From: Odontesthes bonariensis
Taxonomy: Eukaryota > Chordata > Actinopteri > Atheriniformes > Atherinopsidae
DNA length: 64,000 nucleotides
NCBI RefSeq assembly: GCF_027942865.1
Contig: NC_134510.1
Location: forward strand, 22,933,209 to 22,997,208
Reading direction: 5' to 3'
Below the pieces are notes generated by a model. That model was not told where the DNA came from and ran no database searches. It was given only the letters and a program-made list of their open reading frames with translations. Positions within the stretch are counted from its first letter, which is position 1. Every line of letters starts with the position of its first letter. Shown here piece by piece: positions 54,410 through 64,000 of the stretch. Both the position numbers and the translations under genes were made by a program.

Positions 54410-56390
54410 CACAATCATGCCCACAAAAGAAACAACTTAAACTGATTTTTTTTAAACCTGGACCTTATCTCTGGCATTAAATACGTTAATCTAGTCAGTG
54501 ATAACAGTCCTTCGGACGATATTTAGATCACTCAAGATCCGCGTATATCCATATAACGGGAGAGAACATGGCATAGACAATACAGCCTCTAAATAAGGCA
54601 TTCTCTGTCTTTATTTCACCAATACTTTAAGATGAATGAACGCGTACTATTGCACTGTTTAATCAGAGCTGCCGTGTTGTTGTTATCTTAAGCAGCACAG
54701 CTCATTCACTCTGTGCTCTGTGACGGTCGGCTATCTTTACATGGAGTTTGCTACTGCTAGTTTTGTGAAACATGACAATTTCAAAATACGCAATCACGAA
54801 CCATGTTACCAGCAGCAGTAGCAAATTCTGTGTGACGCGTGTGTAGGAAGCCCCCGATAACGTTTACCAAAATTTGAGTGAGAAATTCATGCTCATTAAA
54901 GAGGCCACTCTTCTTAAAGTCTCAGACCTACCACTGGATAGCAGCTGTGGATAATAGCCGTTCAAGTCTACAGGGTGTGAATATTGATTCAAACACCATG
55001 TGAGGACGGTGACTTGATGTTTCTATTGTAGTGTGGCTTTAGTGACAAGTCATTAGTCTATCTTTTACCAGCACTATTCAAGTGGTCTGGATCTTCTCGC
55101 TGTCAGTTTTATTGCTGTCAGTGAGTGTTTCAGTGTGGGAAAAATACAGGTTGCAGTCAAACATTCACGTTGACATCATTCTTTTCACATCATTACATTA
55201 AATATCGGGATCAAGCACAAGTTAAATATAGTCTTATTTTAGATAAGCTTATTTGTGGAGCAGTATTCTTCTAAGAGCAGGGATATGTGCATCACTATCT
55301 GTGGGCTAAATGCTGTCTGAATACCTGTATTATATTAACGGGTGATATTTAATAGATTTAATAAACTAAAGACGGCAATCAGTTCAAGAAATGAGTGCAC
55401 ATCGGATAAAAAACTCTTCATAAAGTTGAGGTGTAAGGAAATCCTGCAGCTGACTGTTGTTCTTTTGTCTGGAGAACAAGACCTTTAAAAAAGGTATTTG
55501 GCTGAAGGCCTAAAAGTGTGTGTGTCTGTTTTCCATTAAACTGGTCGTGTCTCCCTTATCACTGCAATAGGTATAACTCATGAAAATGCATGTCTGATAT
55601 GAGAGTCAATGCATGTGTGGCAAGGGCAGAGACATGTTCTTGGTTGGTAAATTTAACTTCTCCTTGTTTCAGTTTTGTGATCAAAAACAATTTTCTTTCT
55701 TTCTTCTTTCTACCATTTGGTAAAGCTCATTTTTCACTGTCTATATTCCGTATTATCAAAGATTAGTGGAAGTAAACCTACCCAAACTATCTCTAAAACT
55801 TTGTTTAGGTATGTAATGCTAAAAGAAAGTATGTGTTATGATGTTACTTTATCAGACCATAAAGACTCACCCCAACTATTTGTGGAAGTTAAAGGGTCAA
55901 GAACTATGAGTTGTACAATTTGTTCTGTGCTCTTAAACAACTAAAATGCTTTTTCTGAAGCCAATCTGTGCATGTACATACTGATGATATCACTTGTTTG
56001 CAGAGCACATGTGATTTAGCGATTTTGTGGAGAATGGCATCGGATCAGTCTAAGGGATGAACCCTGGAGAGGGATTAGACCTCGACGACTAGACAGAGCA
56101 CACACAACTCAGTAGGGAAATGCTCCCTGAGTTTGACTGAGCTTCCAGACAGAATGAAACGAAGTCTCGTCTTGTAGAGACACAGCTGGGAAAGAAATAG
56201 AACAACATTTCTGAAACACGCTGTTGTCCGTTTTGAAGGTCATTCACCAATTTTATTCAAACACTTTGAACTTTTAATCCGATTTTATATCTGACAAAAA
56301 AGTCAAAAGCTTGAATTGTATGTGCAAACAACAATTCCAGTGTGCTTGCAGAAAAAGAAAGGGAATAGAACTGAATTGTATGTTCTTTTG
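54407..56390. other. gene-free DNA with a diverged duplication
   Basis: No gene. The segment around 54,960-55,060 ('gtctacaggg', 'ggctttagtgacaagtcat') resembles 54,205-54,300 ('gtctacaggg', 'gctttagtgataggtcat'), consistent with an old tandem duplication of pentraxin flanking DNA. Confidence 0.45.
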
Positions 56391-56394
56391 TTAA

Positions 56395-57040
56395 AGGACA
56401 AGACCGTTTTTTTTACATTGGGCCCTTGATTTCACATTATAACATGATGTTCTACTCACCCCTGCTTGTTGGTAATTTGGAGCTGTTCCGAAGATATTCA
56501 AGAGGCGTCTGGCTGCTCTCGAGATATTCGGCCATGAAACGGTTTCCTATGGGCAACGTTATACAGGCACAAACTATGCTGTTTATAATTTATTAATTAC
56601 TGTACACTAGCACTGATAACGTGGAGGTGCGTCGCTTACTTAAAAAAATCCGGGTTACTGTAATTTTGAATTTTTGTCGTAAAGTGGGTGTTACTGACGT
56701 CATCGTCGTGCTACTACCACAGACAGCCCACAGACCTGCTGCCTATTTATTCATTCGGCTAAAATTCAAAATTACAGTAACCCGGATTTTTTTAAGTAAG
56801 CGACACACCTCCACGTTATCAGTGCTAGTGTACAGTAATTAATAAATTATAAACAGCATAGTTTGTGCCTGTATAACATTGCCCATAGGAAACCGTTTCA
56901 TGGCCGAATATCTCAAGAGAGCAGCCAGACGCCTCTCGAATATCTTCGGAACAGCTCCAAATTACCAACAACAAGCAGGGTAGAACATCATGTTATAATG
57001 TGAAATCAAGGGCCCAATGTCAAAAAAACGGTCTTGTCCT
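56395..57040. mobile_element. 646-bp palindromic (foldback) transposon
   Basis: Arms of about 280 bp (56,395-56,674 and 56,761-57,040) are near-perfect reverse complements around an 86-bp centre. It starts AGGACAAGACCG, ends CGGTCTTGTCCT, and is flanked by TTAA on both sides (56,391-56,394; 57,041-57,044). TTAA duplication suggests piggyBac-type mobilisation. No transposase. The centre holds a consensus cAMP-response element, TGACGTCA, at 56,695-56,702. Confidence 0.88.
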
Positions 57041-57603
57041 TTAAAAAGAGATAGTTTGCCCCTGTTTATCTGTGCTCTTTAATCATAGGATCATATCAGG
57101 TAGTGAGCATGTCCTAAACCTCACTCTTTTCTGCCATTCTTTTGTAAGTGCACCTCATAAAATAACTATTGCAGTGACAAATGTGTTGTAAATAGCTTGT
57201 TTATGTCTGATAAGTGATTTTTTGTTTCTTTTACATGCAAATATCATTTGTCACAGGAACCCTAAATGACGGGTGATCTGATAGCCAAGTCATACTTCGG
57301 CATAGTGGGAGGAAAATGGTTTGATCCCCTCGTGTTGCAGGGTTTCTCAGGCAGGGCACAGAATCCAAAGTTTTAGTTCTTGGCCAGGGAGCACCTTGTC
57401 AAGAAGGAATGGTTTTTGCAGATTATTTAATATCATGTCGTGATGTGTTTTACATTTCAGGACATAGAAAATAAAACATCTGGTCTTAAAATCAAGTAAA
57501 TACAACCCAAAATGAACAACAACACGTGACATCCTACATCCTACACTGTGTCATTATTTTTTAAACAAAACAAACCCAAAATGCGGAAGCAGTGTGTGAA
57601 ACA

Positions 57604-57870
57604 TTAAAGGGATAGTTCGCCTCTTTTGACATGAAGCTGTATGACATCCCATATTAGCAATATCATTTATGAACATTGACTTACCCCCTGCTGCGTCCTG
57701 TGAGCCGAGTTCCAGCCTCGTTTTGGCGTTGACGAAGGTAGTCCGGCTAGTTGGCTGGGGTCCCGAAAATAAAGCGTCTTGCTTCTCAAAACAATATGCG
57801 TTCAAAAGAGTAATACATTTGCATCGCAAAATCGTCCCTCCAGAAAAAGTCAGACCTCACAATCGCTTGG
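57604..57870. repeat. fish interspersed repeat fragment
   Basis: Starts TTAAAGGGATAGTTCGCC and continues 'gacatgaagctgtatgacat' and 'gacttaccccctgctgcgtc', text I recall from a very common TTAA-flanked non-autonomous repeat of teleosts. The right end is unclear. Confidence 0.6.
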
Positions 57871-59181
57871 CGCTATTTTTGCCTCCCGCACCTGTTCTGT
57901 TTGTGTGCATGTGTGCGGACACATGAGATAGGGTCTCCCAATATTATCTTAACAAATAATTAAGATAGAGCAGTACAAGACATCTTACATTCATCATTCA
58001 ACACGTTTAATTTCACACATCTAGCCAACCCTGAAACCTATGATAAGATGATGTGAATCCAGGCATCAATGCTTTTTTTTTTTTTCTATGGTCATGAATA
58101 AACAGATTAAATCATTGTTGATTAAGTTTGGAGAGAGGGATGGAAGTTTTTATTAAAAAACATTTTAAAAGTGTTGGCACAGACTCAGATTCCATGGATA
58201 GTGAGGTCGATGCTGAATCCTGGCAAATCGCTCTGCAGGCGACCGGCAAAGAGTCACAAGTCCTCTGATGGTGTTTACAAGATGAGGAATAGTGAGTGAA
58301 AGCGCCATTTTCGAATAAGAGGAGAAATTACGGAAAGGCTGAAAGAATGCACTGATTGAATGAATGAGAGTGGAAAGTTCGAGAATACAGAAGAGTCCGG
58401 ATTTGGAGGGGAGAGCCCGAAATGATCAGGCTCATTGTCATCAATGAATAGGAATAATTCACCCAGTATTCATGTGCAAAATGTGAGATCAGAGACTAAA
58501 TTGTGCCAAGACAACTTGGCAGTACACAACAATGGCTTTATTTTCTCTCGCCAGTAATAGTTAGTGTCTAAAAATAAAGTTTGTTTAGAATAGAAGGTTA
58601 ACTTTTTCGCTGACTGTTTTCAAGCACAGCATTTGAACTTACTCCTACAATAATAGATAAGCCAGAGTTAATAGCGACCTGTGATGTTCAAAAAGTAAAG
58701 TTCTCCATTTTCTGATTGTTTGTGTAGCTCAGAAGTGCGAGATAAGCCTTTTGTCAGTTTTTTTTGTCAGCCCTGTCAGTTAGAACAAGTTGTATATATA
58801 TACTGTATGCAGAAAAAAGCAAGGAAGCAGACTGCAAAGTGAACTATTAACCATACTCTATATACTTACACCTGCACTACACCTGCATAAAACTTGAACA
58901 ATTTAAAAACATCTTAACATCTTGTTTCTATCAATCTATTACCCTTTCATTCTCAGAGACGCCACGCAGAAACGCTTCTGCTTTTTGCATATTATGCATA
59001 CGAATTTCGAATATCTTACTTATTATTTACATTAGTTGTTGTGCTACAGGAGTTATTTAACATGTTATGACTTTAATGATCATGCCTTACATACATAAGC
59101 AGACAGATATGATGCCACTGGGAGGGTGAGGGAAATAAGTACAACAATATTTACACGCAAAACATATATAAAAACAGCAAA
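57871..59181. other. gene-free DNA
   Basis: No gene recognised. A T-run lies at about 58,073-58,085. Confidence 0.5.
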
Positions 59182-59187
59182 TTTATT
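59182..59187 (-). terminator. possible pentraxin poly(A) signal
   Basis: AATAAA on the minus strand about 370 bp after the pentraxin stop codon; no closer consensus signal was noticed. Confidence 0.3.
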
Positions 59188-59556
59188 TAAGATGTGAGCA
59201 ATATCTGTAGAATTACACAGCATCCACAATCAACATTTCATTCATCATTCATCTGTAGGTGGAGTACATTGTTAATAATGACAACACATGGTCATAAGAA
59301 GGTAGTAAGAAAATAATTGAGAAGAAAAACATTTTGATTTTACAAACAGTAAAAAAATGATAATGTGAAAAATCTGCTCAATGAATATATAAAATATTAA
59401 AATATTTTCAAAGCTCCTTATTACAACATGCAAGACACCACCAGTCTGGTTTCCCTTTAACAAAACTTTTGACAATCCCTTAGATTTTCCTGTGAAATCA
59501 CAGAAAAAAATATTCACTTCGCATCAATTGGAAAGTCACATTTCAAGCGTTTAATA

Positions 59557-59772
59557 TTAACACATCTTTTGTTTCTCTTCGATCAGCACTCTTCCTGACA
59601 TCTGAAATGATAGTGCCTTCCAGTTCAGCACATTCCCTTCAGGGAAATTTCGATCTTCCACGTAGTTCTTGATATCACAGGGAGAAAGGACATAGTCCCA
59701 CATGTGGACATCGGACGTCATCCCAACAAATGATTGATTTATGTCAAAACCACCACCATGGGAATCTTGTTC
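59557..59772 (-). CDS. pentraxin 1, coding exon 4
   Basis: 71 codons plus TAA after acceptor TTTGCAG. Encodes EQDSHGGGFD, VHMWDYVLSP and NVLNWKALSF. Confidence 0.93.
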   Translation of the reverse strand, partial: EQDSHGGGFDINQSFVGMTSDVHMWDYVLSPCDIKNYVEDRNFPEGNVLNWKALSFQMSGRVLIEEKQKMC

Positions 59773-61616
59773 CTGCAAAGTTTCAGACAATAAAGTTAAA
59801 GTTAGGTCAATTTTCCTTTGCTTTATAGATATTGTCAGATATTGTTAATATTGATCATATCTTGTTCTCAGAGAGACCATTAAAATATTTCACATTATGA
59901 TAAGCAATATTACTAATTGTGCTGCTAAAAACATACCTGTCCTAAAACCATTACGATTGGTCCATTTATTGATCCAGTGCTGGTGAATTTCCTGCTCGAA
60001 GGCTTTCCATCCACCCACAGTTGTGCCAGTCCAGATGTCGCATTCCAAGTGGCACAAATAGAGTGCCACGTGTTCTGCTTCAACTCAAGCCCATCAAAGG
60101 TTGCATCAACATCTCTGGCAGACACACTTAACGTATCACCACTCGATTTGAATATCAGGAAGTCATTAATCTTAGAGGGTGTGGCCAAAGAGAATAATGA
60201 GTGGTCTCTCTTGAGGTCAGTAAAGGACCTTTAGGAAGGAAAAAAAGAAGTATGTGACTGAAAATGATTATTTGTATTGTCAGAGACGAGTACATCTTTA
60301 AACTCAATTTGCAAATACAGCATTACCTGAGACAGACGGTCACGGCATTTAGATTTTGTCTTGATGTGGTGAGCCTCACTTGAGCTGTGTTGGTTTGTTG
60401 TGGGAATGTGAACATTTTGCCCAAAAGATCTTTAAAAAAAACAAAACACATACATTTGAATAGTTCATCTTTAAAAGGGATATCCAGAAGACATACTGCA
60501 AGATACCTATCCAATCCAGCACAGATTGAGCCATCAAGGAGCAACAAGCAATTATTAGGCAAGGCTAGGCAAGGCATCTTTATTTATATAGCGCATTTCA
60601 TACCACAGGCAACTCAATGTGCTTTACATAAAGACAAGGCATTTAAAAGAACAGCATAAAGCAGCAATTTAAAGAAAAAAAATAAAATAATAAAAAAAAT
60701 AAAAATAAAAATAATAATAATAAAAATAATAAAAAAATTAAAAAATGAATAAATAAAAATTAAAAACACAGTTAAAAGCAATCAAAAAGAGGGGAAAAAG
60801 ATATAAACTCAACCATAAGCACACCGAAAGAAATGTTTTTAACCTGGATTTAAAAGTGCTTACAGTTGTGGCTGATTTCAGTTCTGCTGGTAGTTTGTTC
60901 CAGTTTGTTCCATTACAGAAATATGATTATAAGACTTCAGATTTCACTTGTTACCACATCAGCATTTTCCACAACTCCAGCTCCATCTGAGCTTTTTACT
61001 TTGTACTATCTGACCATACATGTTTCATGTTTAATACAAGAAATTCACCACATCTCATGGAGCTGATATTTAGGTACTTGCCATAATTTGATCATCCATA
61101 AAGTGATAAACACAACATGGTTATAAAATAAACGTGGATAGCTCTTTATAACTTTATCATGCTTTTGCTCCTTGCATTCGACCTCCTATCTTGTTTACAG
61201 GTTGCTCAACAAAGGCGGACAAATGCAATCTTAATCAAAATATTTACAATCATATACGTTTGAATTAAAACATTTATGGTCAGTATTGTAGATATGTGGT
61301 TAAGAACAAGGCTTATGATTTACCCATTTATGACATACAGTATTTTACAAAATTTGTGTATGAAATGCTTTGCTTTAAAATAGTCTCACACTATTTCATT
61401 CCCTATTGAAATAGAAAAGTATTTATAGTCATTTAAGGTGATAAACATAGAAAATGTACACATCTAGTACGTACTGCAGTCTTACATCCATTTTCTCCTC
61501 GAGTATCTCCACATTTACAAGGACAAAAATAACAAAAATCGATATATATGTTTTTATTTACTTTGAGGAAGGGCAGCACATGATGTCAGCATCGCCAGTA
61601 GAATCAACAGCTTCAT
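59557..61616 (-). CDS. short pentraxin (CRP/SAP-like), complete
   Basis: Secreted calcium-dependent ligand-binding protein of innate immunity, expected to form pentamers. Coding exons on the minus strand: 61,616-61,562, 60,429-60,327, 60,228-59,937, 59,772-59,557; all GT/AG and in phase, giving 221 residues (human CRP 224). Signal peptide MKLLILLAMLTSCAALPQ, then the FTFPQ start of the domain. The disulphide cysteines are C51 and C111; the pentraxin signature region reads SICATWNA (109-116). Calcium-loop EQD is 151-153 with Q163, while D160 replaces the usual Glu and I73 sits where CRP has Asp60 (alignment from memory). FVGMTSDVHMWDYVLS and NVLNWKAL are typical C-terminal motifs. A start and a TATA promoter support expression. 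CRP versus SAP cannot be decided in fish by eye. Confidence 0.92.
59937..60228 (-). CDS. pentraxin 1, coding exon 3
   Basis: 292 bases after CCTAAAG, ending LGQ|GTATGT. Encodes the domain core with HSICATW and LWVDGKP. Confidence 0.93.
60327..60429 (-). CDS. pentraxin 1, coding exon 2
   Basis: 103 bases after TTTTTTTTAAAG. Encodes the N-terminal strands through VTVCL; ends CTCAG|GTAATG in phase 2. Confidence 0.88.
60557..60935. repeat. fish SINE-like repeat in pentraxin intron
   Basis: 'caaggcatctttatttatatagcgcatttcatacc', 'aactcaatgtgctttacataaagacaaggc', then an A-rich stretch and 'cctggatttaaaagtgcttacagttgtggctg', recognised from memory as an abundant teleost repeat. It sits between coding exons 1 and 2. 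Confidence 0.75.
61562..61616 (-). CDS. pentraxin 1, coding exon 1 (signal peptide)
   Basis: 55 bases, ATG at 61,616, donor CAAA|GTAAAT in phase 1. Encodes an 18-residue hydrophobic leader. The ATG is preceded directly by an acceptor AG (TATATATCAG). Confidence 0.85.
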
Positions 61617-61832
61617 CTGATATATAGACAAAAATACACATCACACATATAGAATACATTTTTTTTTATATTTTCATTGTTAGACTACATAGACTTTACC
61701 TTGACTTAAAGTAGCTTGCTAAAATAAAATCTACAGATAAAAAAAGATTCCCTCCTAATACCTAATTCTTAGAAGATTAGAAGAGTCCTAATTCACTCCA
61801 CTTTCCAATCAATCATTCACGTCATCTCTTAC

Positions 61833-61887
61833 CTTGAAAGTTTTGTTCTGATACTGCCTACAACAGTGTTGGATAGGACGTTTTATA
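61833..61887 (-). promoter_or_regulatory. pentraxin 1 core promoter and 5' untranslated exon
   Basis: The minus strand reads TATAAAA at 61,887-61,881, then about 25-30 bp later a short non-coding exon ending TTTCAAG|GTAAGAG (exon end 61,833), which would splice to the ATG exon. Two CCAAT motifs (GGCCAATTC and GAGCCAATG) lie about 20-50 bp upstream. A GGGGAATTGG string on the plus strand resembles an NF-kappaB half-consensus. Start site is inferred. Confidence 0.65.
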
Positions 61888-62400
61888 ACCTGGCTGTTGG
61901 GGGAATTGGCCGTACTTCATTGGCTCTCAGTGTGTGGCCTTCCTGTCTACGTATGTGTATAAAGTACAACATAGGGATTTAGGTCACGCCATATATAAAT
62001 GGACCAAAAGTAATGTCAACAACACAGTTGCATCTGATAACAGAGTTAACTTATCATAAAGGTGAGAAAGGAGAAATTTTGTTTATTTTAACCTGGACAA
62101 TAGATTCTCTTGTTTGGTCATCACTGAAATATTGAGATTAACACTTTGCAATAATAGTAGCATTCTGTGTAGATAATCTAGCTCGCTAGCTCGATGGTAG
62201 ATAGATAGAGTTTAAGGTTTGAAAAATGCTATTTTAAATGATAACGCCAGTAGTTTGAAAAAAAGAAACACATTAACTGTAAATGAATCGTACCCTAATG
62301 TCTGTCAGTTCGTTCACTGCTGGAATTACAAAAAAAGAGGTACTGTATTTGTGGTCAGTAGTGTTGCTTTTCCAGCTGTTATTGTGAAGACTGATGAATT
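61888..62400. other. upstream region of pentraxin 1
   Basis: Proximal promoter sequence and unannotated DNA; no gene seen. Confidence 0.5.
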
Positions 62401-62565
62401 GAGGAAGTCCTTTCAGATTAGGCATTTAGACTGATCCTGGATCATTCAAGTCCAGTATAGGAGTGAGTTGGATTTGTTATCAAAGAATTTTTTCCCTGTT
62501 GCCCCTTGAACTTGTTTACTCACAGTACTCTTCCTGCTAAAATGTTGCTGAACATGCAAATCATC
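62401..62565. repeat. direct repeat, copy 1
   Basis: 'gaggaagtcctttcagatta' to 'gttgctgaacatg'. It recurs at 62,896-63,089 with a 30-base insertion in the latter. Locally duplicated intergenic DNA between the two pentraxins. Confidence 0.88.
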
Positions 62566-62895
62566 ATAGTAGTTATTGGTTTAATTCCATTGTCATTTGG
62601 AAAAAAAAATAATAATTATAAACGTGTGAATGACAAAATTAGTATATCGTGCAGCGTCTTATCCATCTATCTTTAACAAGAAGATTAAGGAAAGATAAGC
62701 ATAAAGAAAATGTCTATAACCAGGTTTACAAATCTGTACTTTCTCACATAATGTAGTGTGGAACTAGTGATAAAACTTAGACTGCCGTCATTTATAGTAA
62801 TATAACTGTAAAAAGTGATGATCACTGAAGCAGTTGAAACCCTTTTGAACTTTTATTTCTACTACCACTAATGATAATTGTTATTGTGATTTACT

Positions 62896-63089
62896 GAGGA
62901 AGTCCTTTCAGATTAGGCATTTAACCGATTTTACTGGCAGCCTCTGTTAGTGATAACTTCCTGGATCACTCAAGTCCAGTATAGGAGTGAGTTGGATTTG
63001 TTATCAAAGAATCTCTTCCCTGTTGCCCCTTGAACTTGTTTACTCACAGTACTCTTCCTGCTAAAATGTTGCTGAACATGTAAATCATT
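62896..63089. repeat. direct repeat, copy 2
   Basis: Second copy of 62,401-62,565, about 495 bp away, with few substitutions. Confidence 0.88.
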
Positions 63090-63113
63090 ATATTACATTA
63101 CGAGACAGACATT

Positions 63114-63172
63114 ACATGTCTCAAAGTGTAGAGAAGAAAATTCTTTTCTCTTCTCCACACTTTGAGACATGT
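63114..63172. repeat. 59-bp imperfect hairpin
   Basis: 'acatgtctcaaagtgtagagaa' is followed after a short centre by its near-complement 'ttctccacactttgagacatgt'; one mismatch and a small bulge. Confidence 0.85.
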
Positions 63173-63478
63173 ATTCATGATTCAGCACTTTGCTCTTCAG
63201 CTGAGTATCGCTGCTTTATTGTACATAGTTTTGTCCCCAAGTTTAACAGCAGAAATACAGTCATGTTACAAAGTGGAGCTTTTTAATGACATCAACAGGT
63301 AAAATATTCAGCACAACCAAAATGACTCTGTCATTGTGGAATTAAGATAGACGAAGAAAATCAACACTCATCCTACCATGAATAATGATTTCACATAAAT
63401 TGCTGACATTGGACACACTGCAAAACAGAAAATAAGATTTATGACCTCCTCTGGGACTGATGGAAGGGTTTTGAAAGT
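63173..63478. other. downstream flank of pentraxin 2
   Basis: Region 3' of the second pentraxin. A TTTATT at about 63,217 would be AATAAA on the minus strand and may be its poly(A) signal. Confidence 0.35.
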
Positions 63479-63697
63479 TTAGTGACATACCATTAATCTA
63501 TTCTCTAATAACACTCTGCCAAAAATCTCATATTCCAATGCTCTCCAGTTGAGCACATTCCCTGGAGTGAAGTTCAGATCATCCACATAGCTCTGCATCT
63601 CACAGGGGGAAAGGATGTAATCCCACATGTGGACGTCACACATCATTCCAACGAAAGACTGCTTAGCATCAAACCCCCCACCGTGGGCATCCTGCTC
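63479..63697 (-). CDS. pentraxin 2, last coding exon
   Basis: Acceptor TTTTCTTCAG|GAG, stop TAA at 63,481-63,479. Same phase and length class as exon 4 of the neighbouring gene. Confidence 0.93.
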   Translation of the reverse strand, partial: EQDAHGGGFDAKQSFVGMMCDVHMWDYILSPCEMQSYVDDLNFTPGNVLNWRALEYEIFGRVLLENRLMVCH

Positions 63698-64000
63698 CTG
63701 AAGAAAATCCAAAAGTTTGAGCCAGTAAACAAGAGCTTTATTGTGTAGAATTTACAATAGAATTTATACAAAATCCATTAAAACTTTACCTGTCCTAAGA
63801 TAATTATAACAGGTCCTATGATGTTTACTCCAGCGGTGGTAAATTTCCTAATCGAAGGTTGGCCATCAAACCACAGCTGCACCAGTCCAGACTCGGAGTC
63901 CCATGTGGTGCACACAGAGTGCCACATGTTTGGCTTGTAGTCACGCCCTCCAAATTCGGCCTTCTTATCCCTGACGTGGGCAGGGGCGGCTTTAGGAAAT
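63479..64000 (-). CDS. short pentraxin (CRP/SAP-like), partial at window edge
   Basis: Second pentraxin on the same strand. The last exon (63,697-63,479, 72 codons plus TAA) and 211 bases of the preceding exon (64,000-63,790) are visible; the 5' part lies beyond the window. The visible exon encodes WHSVCTTWDSESG (disulphide Cys region) and LWFDGQP, ends LGQ|GTAAAG, and the last exon has EQDAHGGGFD, VHMWDYILSP and FTPGNVLNWRALEYE. It matches the complete neighbour in exon borders and motifs, so the two are tandem paralogues. It shares with the first the Asp in place of the calcium-loop Glu. Confidence 0.92.
63790..64000 (-). CDS. pentraxin 2, penultimate coding exon (partial)
   Basis: Open through the window edge and ending CAG|GTAAAG. 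Contains the second disulphide cysteine in WHSVCTTW. Confidence 0.92.

Noticed and set aside
1..64000. CRISPR arrays, bacterial operons, rRNA or tRNA genes
   Set aside because: Nothing with regular spacer-repeat structure or cloverleaf/rRNA signatures was found; the DNA is vertebrate.

Overview
The window looks like a teleost fish chromosome. It is AT-rich, vertebrate-style intron/exon DNA with CA and GA microsatellites, typical fish interspersed repeats, a STEAP4 gene and short CRP/SAP-type pentraxins. No host gene is visible in the first 18.8 kb, only repeats and unannotated DNA.

Layout: (1) 1-19,040, gene-free apart from microsatellites and two degenerate repeats. (2) 19,041-27,921 (+), a complete nine-coding-exon STEAP4 metalloreductase gene, with a TTAA-flanked non-autonomous transposon just before the last exon and a poly(A) signal at 28,120. 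(3) 28,126-38,638, no confident gene. It holds an L2-like tail, duplicated blocks, a 20-bp-period minisatellite, a hAT-type non-autonomous element with an intact target duplication, and a CpG-rich segment that may be a promoter. (4) 38,643-54,096 (-), a 15.45-kb endogenous retrovirus-like element. It has two 1,931-bp LTRs that look identical, a 4-bp target duplication, one uninterrupted 2,462-codon gag-pol frame and an env frame cut by a single in-frame stop. (5) 54,097-64,000 (-), a short-pentraxin cluster with one complete gene, one gene running off the right edge and a decayed exon fragment beside the retroviral insertion. This part also has a 646-bp palindromic transposon and other repeats.

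The most unusual object is the retroelement. Its Pol has intact protease, reverse transcriptase, RNase H and integrase motifs. It also has a second retropepsin-like domain that has lost the catalytic DTG and a degenerate first RNase H. Its Env has a short N-terminal piece, a furin-type site, a fusion peptide and a long membrane-anchored part. That layout resembles paramyxovirus/baculovirus F proteins more than a classical SU/TM retroviral Env. Gag has a long coiled coil and no zinc knuckle. From memory, and unchecked, this recalls the vertebrate 'lokiretrovirus' lineage between Ty3/Gypsy elements and retroviruses.

The host genes have separate roles. STEAP4 is a membrane iron/copper reductase. 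The pentraxins are secreted innate-immune pattern-recognition proteins, and the complete one has a readable TATA promoter with CCAAT boxes.
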